In this document: one piece after another, positions 33,870 through 45,599 of the stretch
How positions within the stretch are numbered: position 1 is the first letter of the stretch
How the letters are laid out: each line of letters begins with the position of its first letter
Assembly (NCBI RefSeq): GCF_039555335.1
Contig: NC_092637.1
Span: 8,950,815-9,014,814, forward strand
From: Amphiura filiformis
Lineage: Eukaryota; Echinodermata; Ophiuroidea; Amphilepidida; Amphiuridae
Reading direction: 5' to 3'
Length of the DNA: 64,000 nt
Made by a program: the position numbers and the translations under genes
The notes under the pieces: model-generated
Databases searched by the model: none
Seen by the model: only the letters and a program-made list of their open reading frames with translations
What the model was told of the DNA's origin: nothing

Positions 33870-35216
33870 GTCATGCGTTTGTCTCTGGCAAAAGGGCAAG
33901 TGATTGCATTCTTTTTTTCATATTTTTTTAGTCTAAGGGCGCAAAACTCACTTTGATTGGACCAGGAAAGTTGAACTTTCCTGATTGGACTATACCCTTT
34001 CATTTTGTTGCTGTAGTTTTGTGCTTTTTTCTTTTTAATACTTTTTCGATCTGTAAATCAATAAAGGAAAAAACCGTCAAAACATATAAAAATCTAATGT
34101 GAATGCGCGCGATCTCATGAGAAGAATATCTTCTTTTTTGCATAAGTATTGTCAATTTGTCATTTCTATTTAAATGGCATATTATAGTTAAATACTTCGT
34201 TTTTTTTAGTATGAACAAAGGCCAAAGCAATCACATATGAGCCTAACTACTAGCATTAGATTTGCCCTTAGACTAAAAACCAAATTATATTATAAAGCAT
34301 CAATAAAACGCAATGGCGTAATATTTCATAAATTAACATAATAGTACACTTGATATTAATAAAAAAATAGGGTACAATGTTTTTTCCTGAACAAAATTAA
34401 ATTGGATAAATATTGTAACTGAGAAATGCCCCAATTTCAGCACAATTGGTCTGAAATTGTATGTCATGTAAAGATTAGTCGAAAAACATTAGTTCGCACT
34501 GTCTAGGCCTACAATGATACTTCATTACTTAGGATATACAGTAAAATAAGTCAATCCCCTCTACAACTCTATAGACCATGACCTACTTTGTTATTATTAT
34601 TGCCTAGGTACCGATGTACTTTAGGTGGTGCAAACTATTCCTTCTCGAACAATAATAAGATTATTATCTTGCTTCCCGCTCCAGTGACACCTCATTAATT
34701 TCCCTGGACTTTTAGATGTTTTGTAATGGGCATTAGTATTTTACTTTGAAAAATCAATATAACAGGGCTGTAGTGCTAGTTGTTATGTCCCTCCACTGAA
34801 CATGAGCCTAATCCTCCCCAGAACAAAATCGTCAGCCTGCTACGCTTTTTGCCTAAGTCATTTTTTGTAATTTTAAGAGCAAAGTACAAAAAATGGTTCA
34901 AACATGCATTTAAACATATTTATCCACAAATCTTTGCACAAGAACAAATGATAATGATACAAATGAAAGGGAATAATCTGAAATAATTCGGGTGATTTTG
35001 CTTCCAATTTTACAGATGTGGACTCTGATAATGTTATGGACACGTTGGCTCACCTCTAGTGGCCATCGGTACTGACGCTAATGAGTTATTTCAGCTTATT
35101 AATCGCTAGGTAAGGCCCCGGGGGCGAACTTTTTTTCCGTAGTTGTATAGAAGATTGCCTATTCAAATGTTAACTACAAAAAAAATATTGCGCTTTTCAA
35201 TTTATCTCTTAATAGC
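33870..35216. other. 3' flank of copy 2
   Basis: Starts like the other 3' flanks (gtttgtctctggcaaaaggg). A short hairpin, aggaaagttgaactttcct, lies at about 33965. AATAAA near 34060 is the likely polyadenylation signal. The rest is AT-rich with no gene seen. Confidence 0.5.
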
Positions 35217-35705
35217 GAATGTAAAAGTCCCGATGACTGCAGGAGAGCCAACGTAGTGCCAATTCACAAAGCTGGTGATATTTCAAGTATTAAAAACTAT
35301 AGGCCTATCTCATTGTGTTCTGTGGTTGGCAAACTGCTGGAGAGGGTGGTTACTGGCCGTATGGTCAAGTACATGCGTAATGTTGGCCTGATTTCTCATC
35401 AGCAACATGGTTTTGTTTCTGGTCGGTCATGTACCACTCTTCTCAGTTCTGTTTGCTATCATTGGGCTCAGATTCTTGATGAAAGATCACCTCCAGATGT
35501 CGATGTCATTTTCCTTGATTGGAGCAAAGCTTTTGATAAAGTGAGTCATCAAATTATTTTTAAAAAGCTGCATCATTATGGCATTTGTGGTTCTTTGTGG
35601 CATTGGATTTCATCATTTCTTATGGATCGTTTTCAGTGTGTCCAATTCAGGGGCTTCATCTGGGTGGATCCTGTCCCTGTCCTTAAGCAGTGTTCTATTT
35701 CTCAG
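35217..35705 (+). mobile_element. CR1/Rex-like LINE RT fragment
   Basis: An open frame encodes ANVVPIHKAGD, NYRPISLCSVVGKLLE, QHGFVSGRSCTTLLS, VIFLDWSKAFDKVSH and WISSFLMDRFQ, the finger and palm region of a reverse transcriptase before the YADD box. It is broken off at 35705, where a Penelope-like piece begins in the other orientation. Confidence 0.85.
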
Positions 35706-36187
35706 GGTCTTATCATCCTCTAGCCGAGATTTTGTAACTTCCAGCGATTTGTTTATAGGAGTGTTCGTAAATAACGAAACAACATCCTGGGAGTTGAACC
35801 CCCCCCTCTTCTATGAACACTTCGGCCATACTTTCTGCGAGGTGTTTTGAATTACTAACATGGTGTTCGGTTCCTCTTACAAGGGGACCTAGAATGTCGG
35901 CTAAGACACGCGATGTCTGGTAACCGATTGTGCCGGTATAATCTACTATCGGTCGGACCTTATTAACCGGCTTATGAATTTTCGGGGTGCCATAAATTCT
36001 GGGTATACATTCATCCAATGTCATGAACAGAGACGAAGGGGCCCACTTAGTCATGTGTATGATCCTCTCCTGGCTGATAATACACCCCCTTCAGTCAGGA
36101 TACGTCCAACCGGAAGTAAGGATCAACAACCATCATTCTGATGATGCCTACCGACCATGATAGGCGAAACCGTCAAAAGTGAGTCAT
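35706..36187 (-). mobile_element. Penelope-like element RT fragment
   Basis: The - strand encodes PRIYGTPKIHKP, VRPIVDYTG and LADILGPLVRGTEHHVSNS, the N-terminal RT motif of Penelope-like elements. About 110 residues are open. The insertion ends at 36187, where the copy 3 flank resumes with catatttttggttttg. The same host text is at 44579 upstream of copy 4. Confidence 0.8.
36138..36170 (+). ncRNA. Possible hammerhead-ribozyme remnant
   Basis: CTGATGA (36138-36144) is followed by a 5-bp stem, gccta/taggc (36146-36150 and 36161-36165), and then GAAAC (36166-36170). This is the hammerhead core order, and Penelope-like elements are known to carry hammerheads. One extra base lies between core and stem, and I find no convincing stem I or III. 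It is on the strand opposite to the neighbouring RT. Treat it as a candidate only. Confidence 0.25.
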
Positions 36188-36744
36188 ATTTTTGGTTTTG
36201 TTCAAATGAATATAGCACTTAGGTTTTTACCAAATGTGTTTCAGACAGACTTTTTTGGGCATAATATCAAAGCGCTAATTGGTGTTCACAATCACGTAGC
36301 ACTTTAAATAGTTCTACATTAGTTGAAATGTTCTTCCAATGCCGGCCAGAAAGACCCATTAGACATGGAAAGGCTCCTGTAAATGCAAGAGTTTTACGAA
36401 GAGTTTAAATAGTTGAAACAAATTCATGTGACAGGATCGTTCATTGAAAAGGTTATTTTTCAGATCCAAATAATTGGGTGGGAGGATGCACAGATCATAG
36501 ACAAGAAGCAGACAAAACAACAACTCACTGGCTGAACAGTCCGGATTAGAAGTAGTGGACGTAGCACCATGAACAAAGACGAGGAGGCTTACACACTCAT
36601 TCAAGTAGGCCTTAACCCATTTGAAACTCATATACTCCATGTGTGAAAGATTAAAGCCATAATGTACAATTTTCTACAAATGTTTTATCAAATTTGTTAT
36701 TCTATACTCAAGATGCTGAACTACTAGTAATAATTGTCGGGAAA
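36188..36744. promoter_or_regulatory. 5' flank of copy 3, distal part
   Basis: Collinear with 44579-44850 and 49210-49370 upstream of copy 4 (gttttgttcaaatga, cagacagacttttttggg, tatactccatgtgtgaaag). It lacks the block of several kb that copies 2 and 4 share. Confidence 0.5.
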
Positions 36745-37974
36745 TCCCAGACAGCATTACAATCTTGGGCCGGGATTGGTCCAATATTAAAATTATATTG
36801 GCCCATTATTAGATACAATATTGTACCAAGATGTTTTGCCCATGGGCCCTGGATTGGCCCAATATTGGCAATATTTAAATTGGCCAATATTGGGCCACTC
36901 ACGGCTCAATATCGAGATCAATACCGGGCCAATGTCTAACCAATGTCTGTTGGTAATTCTTTGGCATCCATTTGTATGCCAATATTGTACCAAGATTATT
37001 TGCTCATGGGCCCTGGATTGGCCCAATATCTTCGCGGTAAGAGAGGAACACTACGACTCATCACCGTGTGGTTGAATAGCCATCAAGAGTATTTGATAGC
37101 ATGGTGACACGTACTTTAGAAATTATCTTTAAAAGTATGGTCTTAGAAGTGAAAGTGCCGAAAATTGTGTATTTTCTTTAAAATATATAATCCGTGGTGG
37201 TAAATAGCGTTTGCCCTGCATTTTATCATCTGTGGTTTTGTTTCCTATTATTTCAACTTAGTATAATATTTAAGATTTAAAGAAGGTCCTCCAAAGTACT
37301 CATCACAAGTATTATTTGTTACCCAATTTGTTACCAAAATTGGTGTGATAACCTATATTGGCTGCCAACATGATGTAAAAATTGCCAATTGAAAACCAAT
37401 ATTAACCCAATATTTCTCGGCAAGATTACACCAATGCCAAGTTGCCTATGGGAAACCAATATTGATCTAATATATTTTGCCAATGCAAGGCCAATGCTAA
37501 TAATGCCAATGGAAAACCAATATTAACCCAATATTTCTCGGCAAGATTACACCAATGCCAAGTTGCCAATGGAAAACCAATATTGATCCAATATATTTTG
37601 CCAATGCAAGGCCAATGCTAATAATGCCAATGGAAAACCAATATTAACCCAATATTTCTCGCCAAGATTACACCAATGCCAAGTTGCCAATGGAAAACCA
37701 ATATTGATCCAATATATTTTGCCAATGCAAGGCCAATGCTAATAATGCCAATGGAAAACCAATATTAGTCCAATATTTCTTGCCAAGATTTTACCAATGC
37801 CAAGTTGCCAATGGAAAACCAATATTGATCCATTATCGTTGCCAATGTAACGCCAATGCCAATAACTGCCAATGAGAAACCAATATTGACCCAATATTGC
37901 TTCCCAAGAAAATACCAATGCCAAGATTGCCAATGGCTTTCCAATATTGGGCAATGTGTGTATGTTGTCTGGGA
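36745..37974. mobile_element. Minisatellite-bearing inverted-repeat element upstream of copy 3
   Basis: A 1.23-kb insertion with ends tcccagacagcat and tgttgtctggga. The uninterrupted host text is kept upstream of copy 4 at 49361-49380 (tcgggaaagg then tgtctgtcc). It is filled with variants of ccaatattgg. The right part (about 37320-37940) is a tandem array of a 119-120 bp unit, with anchors accaatgccaagttgcc at about 37430, 37552, 37671 and 37795. It has no protein-coding potential. Confidence 0.8.
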
Positions 37975-38434
37975 TGTGTCTGTCCATTTTGAGCTGAAAT
38001 AACAAGGTAAAGTGAAAGAAACCCAAAGATATAGAATTCTGTGAAGAAACCCCACTGGTTATTTTGACCGTTTAACATGCAGTAGGCCTACATAGGAGGG
38101 CATAAAGTTTTAATCCATGAAGCATGACGTTATGAGCTGTTATGTCGAACTTTGCTCCATAGAACACAACAAATTTGGCCGATTCCATTTAGGTGCAAGT
38201 TGAGACATGCGTTATACCATTACTTGGGCCTCAATGATGGCTCGCCTTATTTTGTAACCATGCCAAAAAATCTGGTTTGAAAGAAAATTGAACAATTTCA
38301 TATTATAAAGATCGTACATTGTGGCTTTAAGTTTATGTCTTTTGAAGGGGTGTATGGACTTCACCTGAATAGCTCAACATCACTGCCGTTCCAGTTTAGT
38401 GTGTCAATTCAAACCATGAGATTGTCGCGTCTAA
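37975..38434. promoter_or_regulatory. Proximal 5' flank of copy 3
   Basis: Contains gatcgtacattgtggc at 38312, the same word that precedes exon 1 of copy 4 (52370), and ends in gtcgcgtctaaatg. It is the likely promoter and 5' UTR by position only. Confidence 0.45.
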
Positions 38435-38663
38435 ATGATGGCATCGAATATGTCAGAAAACAAACTGTTAAATATATTGCCTGACATGAAGCATTGCCAC
38501 AAGGGTTATGCTGCCTACTGTAGCAAGACGACCAAATGGCAAGAAATGCAAAAATGGACCGAGAGTGCCGAATTTGATTCAAATGTTGTGGGCAACTTGT
38601 CGAAGAATTTGTCAGCAAATATGGACCAGCAGATACGTGTTCTTGGTATAGGAAGCGGCGAGG
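38435..38663 (+). CDS. HNMT-like copy 3, exon 1
   Basis: 229 bp, 76 codons plus one base, from MMASNM to the glycine loop. The donor is gcgagg|gtaagt. Confidence 0.88.
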
Positions 38664-41600
38664 GTAAGTTATGCCAGCATTTCAGTTACTCGATCAGTAG
38701 CAGATCAACTGATGGCTTGCTGACAGGAAGCTACCGGAGCCAGGATTTTTTTTTTGGGGGGGTGCTCATTTTGAAAAAGTGGACCTTTTTTTTCAAAATT
38801 TGGACTGGGCGGATTTGGTCATTTTTGGACCAAAAAGGCATAAAAACCTCTATTTTTTCGCTCGATACGCTCGCAAATGGGTCTGTTTGGGCTTTTTGGC
38901 ATGGGGGGTTGCGTCGCACCCCGCACCCCCCCCCCCTCCCGCTGGCTACGGGCCTGCTTGCTACCCTGGCTTTCGGGTCTCTAACACCAACCACAAAATA
39001 TATAAGCCTACATTAATATCGTTCTATAAATTTATTCGTTAGGGGAACGGCGGGTAATCCCGAACACGGGGTAATCCCGAACGTTGCTGTTGTAGCTAAC
39101 CTGAGAAAGGTGACGCTATCCGGGACGCTATCACGCTATTCTGCAGTACAAGCTACTACAAAGATACATTCAAACAATTTATTGAGTAACAAGGTCATAA
39201 ACATTTGACTCGGATAGCATGATAGCACAAACGTTTTTGGCAAAACACGTAGGCCTAGGCCTACCCGGGCCGGATGCCAGAAAAACGTGCCGGGTTGGTA
39301 GCAATAACCTTTTTCCTGTAAAACACGTGTTCCTGAGTCAGTGTATTTATAGGCGTCCTTCGGGTTAACAATATGACTACTGGATACAATGCGGTCGTGA
39401 CATTAGACCATGTTCTTCATGAAGTTTGCATGTCCTGATTTAAATGAAAGCTGCTTGCGGAAATAAATACTCCTGTTTGGAAAACAATCCATAAGAATTA
39501 AATATGCAAAGCTCTATTGAATAGATTCTGCTCCAACAACTCCCCCCTTTGCCTTGATACATGTATATGCATATGATTTTATTTGAAACCAATCCTCTAT
39601 AGCATCCTATGCAGTACCATTTATGCAGCCAAAAACATAGTACTTTCGGGCAAAAAAGGAAGATGCACAGGGCAATTCGGGGGGTGGGGACGGGCCCCAT
39701 CTGGCCCAATGATAAATCCGGCCCTGCTGGCATTTACTATGGAGTTTAGGTTGGTTCTTTTGCAGTCAGCTAGTATAGGCAGTCTCTCCACCTCTTTGGT
39801 GGTCTTCCTCTATAGGTCTGAATGTGTCATTCGAAGGCCACGAGGGAGGCATTCTCTAGATGTGGCCAAAATAATGCAGTCTGTTCCGGGCTATTCTGTC
39901 CAAGACGGAAAACTCAACACCCAGGGTTTTGCGGATGGTGGTGTTTCGGATTCTCTCTCTCTCCGTGTTACTCCCATTAGGGGTGGTGCAATAATTATGT
40001 GTACCCCGGGGTGAATTATATAGGGGGGCAAAGATTTTTGGCAGGCCAAAGGGGGGCAAGCATTTTTGGCAGGTCGAAAGGGGGGGGTCAAGCGATTTTT
40101 GGCAGGTCGAAAGGGGGGGCAAGCAATTTTTGGCACAGATATTTTGGGCACCGTTTCTATATTACGCCCTAAAAGGCGTAGGTAAACGTTACGAACACGT
40201 TCAAATATGCAAAATTTCCTGCTCGCTGCGCCAGGCTCGCATTATATGTTAAGACAATTTAAGGTTTTAAATTCGGGTTCCCCAAAATCTTGCATGTGTA
40301 AGGGGGGCAAAGATTTTTGGCACGTCAAAGGGGGGCAAAGGTTTTTGGCACGGCCAAAGGGGGGCAAAGGTTTTTGGCACGGCCAAAGGGGGGCAAGCGA
40401 TTTTGGCAGACCATTTTGAGAATTCACCCCCAAATACACATAATTATTGCACCACCCCTTATCCTTCTACATGTTCTAAGATACGTCATCTCGAAAGTGA
40501 GCAGTCGATTTTCATCCTGTCTTTTCAATACCCAGGTTTCTGCTCCGATAGAGTAATATTGATAAAACAAGGACCCTGTTAGTACATGTATAGTTCAATC
40601 TTGGTGTCGGTTTGGATGTCCTTCATGTTAGCGCTCCAAATACTCTATAGTTTCTGCACAGCTCCTAGTGCTTTGCCTATTCGAAGTTTAATATTTTCTG
40701 AACAGGATCCTTATTGGGTGATCTTTGCTCCAAGGTATGTAAACTCCTTCACCTGTAGAAGCTTTGTATTGTCAATTGTGATAATCAGATGGGTGTCCTC
40801 TTTGCTTATGCACTGCATGGTCTTTGTTTTGCGATATATATTTTGAGTCCAAAAGCAGAGCTGCTTTAATGGATGAGAAGTTATTCACCACGTGTCATAC
40901 TTGTCATTAGATGTTTGTCACTATGTTGCGATCGTGCCGATCGTACAACATAGTCATCTCCAGTAGGATGTTAAAAAGCTGAGGTTAATTCCCCATTTAC
41001 TCTTACAGTGCTTGCAGATTTCTTGTAGCATGTTCAGGAGACAGGTGATTTTGTTTGGGAAACCAAAGAAGTAAAGTGCCTTCTAATGTCCTTCCTGCCA
41101 CACTGAGTCGAAGGCTTTTTCAACGTGGATGTAGCAGCATTCTCCTTTCAAGATGCTTCTCTATTATTTGCCTGAGAGTGAAGAGTTGGTCTATAGTTTA
41201 ACATCCTGGTCTAACCTGAATCCTGCTTGGAACTCTGAAAGGATTCCTTCTGTTCTTTTCATAATTCGGCGTTGAAGTATAAGGGTATATACTTTGCATG
41301 CATGGCTAAGCAAGCTGATCCCTCGGTAGTTGCCGCAATCAAGCTTGTCTTTCTTCTTGTGAATTGGTGTGATGATAGCCCTAGCTCCCCCAGTCCGCTG
41401 TCCCATATTTTGGTGCATATAGCACTATAATAGGTTTCAATTCCTGCGCTACTTGATGCTTTTTAGTTCCTCAGCCGTGATATTGTCATATCCCGGGGCT
41501 TTGTCATCTGACATCTTTATAACGGCACAATTTCATGATCTGAGGGACACTTTTTGTTAGCTCTTCATCTGTTGGGTTCTTTTTATTGTATATTCCTGAA

Positions 41601-43993
41601 AGCTTTCTTTCCACCTATCCTTTACTTCCTCTCATTCAGTAAGAATCTGTCCATCTTTACTTATGTTTGCATTTTGGTAGAGGCTTTTCTTGTTGTGTTC
41701 TTGATGGTTAAGTATACTTCTTTTGCCTTTGGTGGCTTTCCTTTTATTTCACGACTTAAAAAGTTGTATATACTTCTCTTTGTTGGGTCGTTTATTTTTT
41801 CTTGCTTTACTCTACTTAGTTCATTTGCCAGTTGATGTCATGAAATGAGATGTGCCTGCTTTGAGAAAAGGGACTGTAAAAACTTGTTTTTGCAATAGAT
41901 CTGCCCTTTAACACTATATTGATTATTTTCCTAGGTATATTGGAGATCTATCAACTTCGGAAATTGGCGACTAAATTCCCCAAAATATCTGCAAGTGTAG
42001 TGGAGCCAAGCGAACTCATAACGAAATACAAAGACACAGTTGGTAGGAATCCCGTGGCTGACAACATCACCTTCGAGTGGCACAAGCAGACTTTCGACGA
42101 GTACCTAGCATCAGTAGCATGTCATGGAAGTGACAAGAAGTATCATTTTATTTCTGTCGTACATGCTGTTTATTTCCTTGGTGATCCTGATGTATCCATT
42201 AAGAAGTTGTACAAGCTCCTGGAACCAGGTGGCATAATTCTTCTTATAGTCGTGACAGGTATGGAAAGGACTCATTTTTTTCATTTTTGTTTTCATTTTC
42301 AAAGTACAGTAGTTCACGTAGGTCTATTAACATGACTCACTCAATTGAATTGACGAAAACTGGAAAATGTATTTGAAAACTCACAACATAAAGATTATTT
42401 GAGGTGCTAAAATTTAATAATTAGTTTCACTTAATAAAATAAGATATAGTATAAAGCGCAGTTTATTTTTGCTGTTGTGACCATCCTATTTATTAAGAAG
42501 GCCTTTGACTCAATCGATCAGCTCAATAGGAAGGTTATGCTGCCAATTCTACGGCACTATGGCATTCCAGAGGGATTAGTTACTCCAAAAGTGCTAAAAG
42601 TGTTAAAACATCTCAGATCCATTTTGTGTCTACTGTTGTATTGTAGGGAGATGGGTCTGTTATCCCGGGGGGGGGGGGCACTCCAACTTTGGAGGTGACG
42701 CGTATGTGGGGCTGTTAAGACCCCCTTTTTCAGCGTCGCTGTCACCTAAAGACCCCATATTTTTTTACGAACACATGCTCTGTCACCCGAAGACCCATAT
42801 TTGTCCATTTCATCTGTCACCCAAAGACCCTTACAAGTTCCGTTTTGAACAGCAACTTTTATTTATCATTGATTTTGTTACTTATTTTGAAAAAACAAAG
42901 AAATTTGAAGCCATTTAGAACTAAAAATTTGATTTTTGAGGTTTCTGTGGCGCTGTTTCGGCTCTCACCCAAATATTCCATTTAAAAAAAGTCATGTTCT
43001 CACCCAATGACCCCATATTTTTTACATTTTGCTCTCACCGAATGCCAAAAATCATGCTCTCACCCAATGACCCCATATTTTTTACATTTTGCTCTCACCG
43101 AATGCCCCTTAGTGCGAAAGTGCCAGCCCTACACTTATATCCATTTCATATTGAAGTGCCCCCCCCCCGGGCTGTTATCATTCTATACCAAGTTCGTACC
43201 ATCCAATAAGAAAATATTTTTTTCTAATAATTAAATTACGGAGCGACCAAAATAATTACAATTTAATTCTCGAGAGTTTAGTACAAGAAGTTAACTATCT
43301 GCAGTAGCTGCCAAGTGTGCAATATAGAATGCAGAAATTGACCTTTTTGGTAAATCCCATAAGCCTTTGCGAGTAGACCCGAGATGTTATCATTTGACAT
43401 CACTCCGACTTGCAATGCGCAGTAACGATATTCATTAAACGATGTGTGCATCGGGCGCAGATCGGTGTGACTTCAAATGACAACATCTCAGGTCTACTCC
43501 CAAAGGCTTATGGGATTTCCCGAAAAGGCCAATTGTCAAATGTCTGAAATAGGGCAGCTTTGGCAGAAAGGACCTTCTTTACACTAACAACTCGAATTGT
43601 ATGTGTTCAGATCACACAGGAACTGGAAGCATTCCATTACATCAGTCAGGGTTGAAGGATGACAAGATAACCAATAATCTTATCAATTCCTCTCAAGTGA
43701 AAGCCACATTGGAGAAGCTGCATATTGAATACACCCAATCCACGCACACAGAGATAGTCGATATCACAGATTTCATGACCAATGACGATTCTGAAGAAGG
43801 GAACTTTCTCCTGGATTTTTTGACGTGTACGATTAATTTTAGGAAATCGGCGCCAGACGACGTGCGGGATCGTGTGATGTGTCATTTTCAACAAGGTTCA
43901 CGAATTGAAAAGACTGATGATGGTGATGCAAAAATATCTTATAACATCACCTCTGATATATTGTTTGTAACAAGGGGAGATAAGGCCAAATAA
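38435..43993 (+). CDS. HNMT-like methyltransferase, copy 3 (complete, 3 exons)
   Basis: Exons are 38435-38663, 41935-42258 and 43611-43993, with GT-AG junctions in phase 1; the product is 311 residues. It has the same domain order as copy 2: glycine loop IRVLGIGSGEG, VVEPSELITKYKD, FISVVHAVYFLGD, and the C-terminal lobe DITDFMTNDDSEEG. Human Glu28 and Gln143 are Lys and His here. A Cys (MKHCHKGY) aligns with human Tyr15, unlike in copies 2 and 4. Exon 2 and exon 3 are closest to copy 1 (SVACHGSDKK, TEIVDITDF). Intron 1 (3271 bp) holds an RTE-like LINE and a MITE. Intron 2 (1352 bp) holds the LINE fragment shared with copy 1 plus two later elements. AATAAA overlaps the stop codon, but a downstream signal is more likely to be used. 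Confidence 0.88.
38664..39734. other. Intron 1 of copy 3, first part
   Basis: Holds fragments of G/C-run elements (38735-38950, similar to 63180-63420 in inverse orientation), a double ggtaatcccgaac at 39050-39080, the ancestral intron word gaaaaacgtgccgggttg (39281, also at 29395 in copy 2), and a 3' hAT-like remnant ending aaatccggccctg at about 39715-39728. Confidence 0.5.
39735..41840 (-). mobile_element. RTE-like LINE in intron 1 of copy 3
   Basis: The - strand reads, from high coordinates: a linker (KINDPTKRSIYNFLSREIK), then RT motifs AIITPIHKKKDKLDCG and NYRGISLLSHACK (about 41330), QAGFRLDQ, and, after decayed sequence, YCIGAETWVL-like text (about 40550). Beyond the MITE come RNTTIRKTLGVEFSVLDRI and NRLHYFGH (about 39880), the usual RTE C-terminus. 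It is the same family as 15895-17002 but much more decayed. The palm catalytic region is largely unreadable. Confidence 0.8.
39980..40458. mobile_element. MITE, TTA target, inside the LINE
   Basis: A 479-bp element with ends ggggtggtgcaataattatg and cataattattgcaccacccc, flanked by tta (39977-39979 and 40459-40461), which fits PIF/Harbinger. Inside are several repeats of ggggggcaaagatttttggc. The LINE text reads on across it. Confidence 0.85.
41935..42258 (+). CDS. HNMT-like copy 3, exon 2
   Basis: 324 bp, 108 codons; the acceptor is ttttcctag and the donor acag|gtatgg. Confidence 0.88.
42478..42656 (+). mobile_element. LINE RT fragment in intron 2 of copy 3
   Basis: KKAFDSIDQLNRKV and ILRHYGIPEGLV, from a reverse-transcriptase palm. 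It is orthologous to the fragment in intron 2 of copy 1 (23580-23670 and 24359-24432). Confidence 0.75.
42665..43171. mobile_element. hAT-like element with G/C-run ends, copy 2
   Basis: A 507-bp element starting ccgggggggg...cactcc and ending gaagtgcccccccccc-ggg, with a perfect 8-bp duplication, ctgttatc (42657-42664 and 43172-43179). The empty site ctgttatcattct is intact in copy 1 (24437) and copy 4 (57542). It contains internal repeats of caatgaccccatatttttt. Confidence 0.88.
43340..43530. mobile_element. 191-bp MITE in intron 2 of copy 3
   Basis: A palindromic element with arms containing aaatcccataagcctttg and caaaggcttatgggattt, flanked by aatt. The uninterrupted site (gaatgcagaaattg, then tcaaatg) is in copy 4 at 57737. 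It lies within about 15 bp of the site hit by a different MITE in copy 2. Confidence 0.85.
43611..43993 (+). CDS. HNMT-like copy 3, exon 3 (terminal)
   Basis: 383 bp with stop; the acceptor is gtgttcag (the others have gtgtttag). Encodes NITSDILFVTRGDKAK at the end. Confidence 0.88.
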
Positions 43994-45599
43994 ATCAAGC
44001 GTTTGTCTCTGGCAAAAGGGCAAGCGATTGCATTATTTGTAATTTGGGTGTTTTTTTCATATTTTTTAGTATAAGGGCTATACTAATCCAGTCAATCTAA
44101 ACAAATTACCCACCACTAAATTGCTACAGAGTTTTTTTCACTGTTATAGAGATTTTAGAGATGCCCACTAACATCATACCAAAAGTATACTAAATTATAC
44201 TTGGTAGAAAGGTAGTTTTTCGCGGAAAAGGTTACACAGAGGTCAAATCTTAAAATTGCTTCAATATTTTTAAAACTACCAAAGTATTCCTCGAATCGTA
44301 AGGATTTGTCATATCTGTGATATACCGTTCTCAAGTTATAAGCAATAAGATCGAAGGTCATATTTTGGGCTACAGGTGGGTCAACTTTGAAACATGCTCT
44401 GATCTCCTTAAAATGGTCTCAAAATTGTTCGTCCTTGAAAAAACCTCGAAATTAAGAATAGTTTGCCATATCTTGGATGTGTCGTTACCCAGGTAGCAGG
44501 GTCAAAAAGGTCAATCACCATTGAACTATATTGACCATGTCCTATTTTTTTTTATGTTAACTATAATTATAATTTAACATATTTTTGGTTTTGTTCAAAT
44601 GAAATCATTTATAACATAGCACTTAGGTTTTTTACCAAATGTGTCTGAGACAGACTTTTTTGGGCATACTATCAAATTTAAATACATGTAGTTCTACATG
44701 AGTTGAAATGTTCTTCCAATGCCGACCAGAAAGACCCATTAGACATGGAAAGACAGACAAGAAGCAGACAAAACAACTCATTGACTGAGCAGTCCGGATT
44801 AGAAGTAGTGTGCGTAGCACCATGAGCAAAGACGAGGGGGCTTACGAACTAGACAAGATCTAAATCAATTCATCAATAAACGGCAACCGGGAAGTTTGGA
44901 AACATCAACCAAACCAAACAGTGTTGCCGTTTCATCAAACCACAATAGAGTGATCAAGGTTCCAGATATTAGGAATTGAAATATTTCTGAGTGAGTACCA
45001 GACTATTTGGATCTGTACTTTAGGGTTCTTCAAAGGCCAGAAAGAACCATTTTGGACAAGAAAGGGGACAGAAAGAAAGAATAAATAAATAAGAAAGAAC
45101 CATTTTTATTTGTGGTTCTTGCAATTTCCTCAGAGAACATTTTTTTCTAAGAGTGTATAAAAGCCAGCTTTCTTGGTCAGTGGGGCAATATACAATTTTC
45201 GTCCCGGTTTTACAAGCGGAGAGGGAAGATGAAACATGTTCACATTGGACTTTTCCAGAAAATAGACGCACACCCCCCTATAGAGGAGTTCGAATTTCTG
45301 GACTTTTTGTCCAGTCGTGATTGTTGGAAATCCAAACTTTTAAAATGTCAAAAGGCGAAAAAATCCAGCCGAAAAAATAGTTCAAAATCGGAAATCCTCA
45401 ATTTGAGAGCTCATTTGGGACAATTCCGTGGGTTTTTTTTTCATTTAATTGCATTTTTCCAGTTACATGGGCAACTGGAATTCCAGCCGTTTTCAGAAAG
45501 CAAATTTGGAAATCCAGACATTTCCTTTATTGAAAACTCTATAGATGTGCACTTATTTTCTCGAATAGACCATTGTTTACAAAGCAAACACACCAAATG
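43994..45599. promoter_or_regulatory. 3' flank of copy 3 and distal 5' flank of copy 4
   Basis: 43994-44150 matches the 3' flank of copy 4 (caatctaaacaaattaccc). 44579-45240 matches the 5' flanks of copies 3 and 2. The 202-residue frame at 45229-45837 has no recognisable domain, runs over a probable short inverted-repeat element (45270-45560), and is not called. Confidence 0.45.

Noticed and set aside
38435-39016. Exon 1 of copy 3 read on as a 193-residue single-exon protein
   Set aside because: The frame after 38663 is intron sequence. The GTAAGT donor and homology with the other copies show that the exon ends there.
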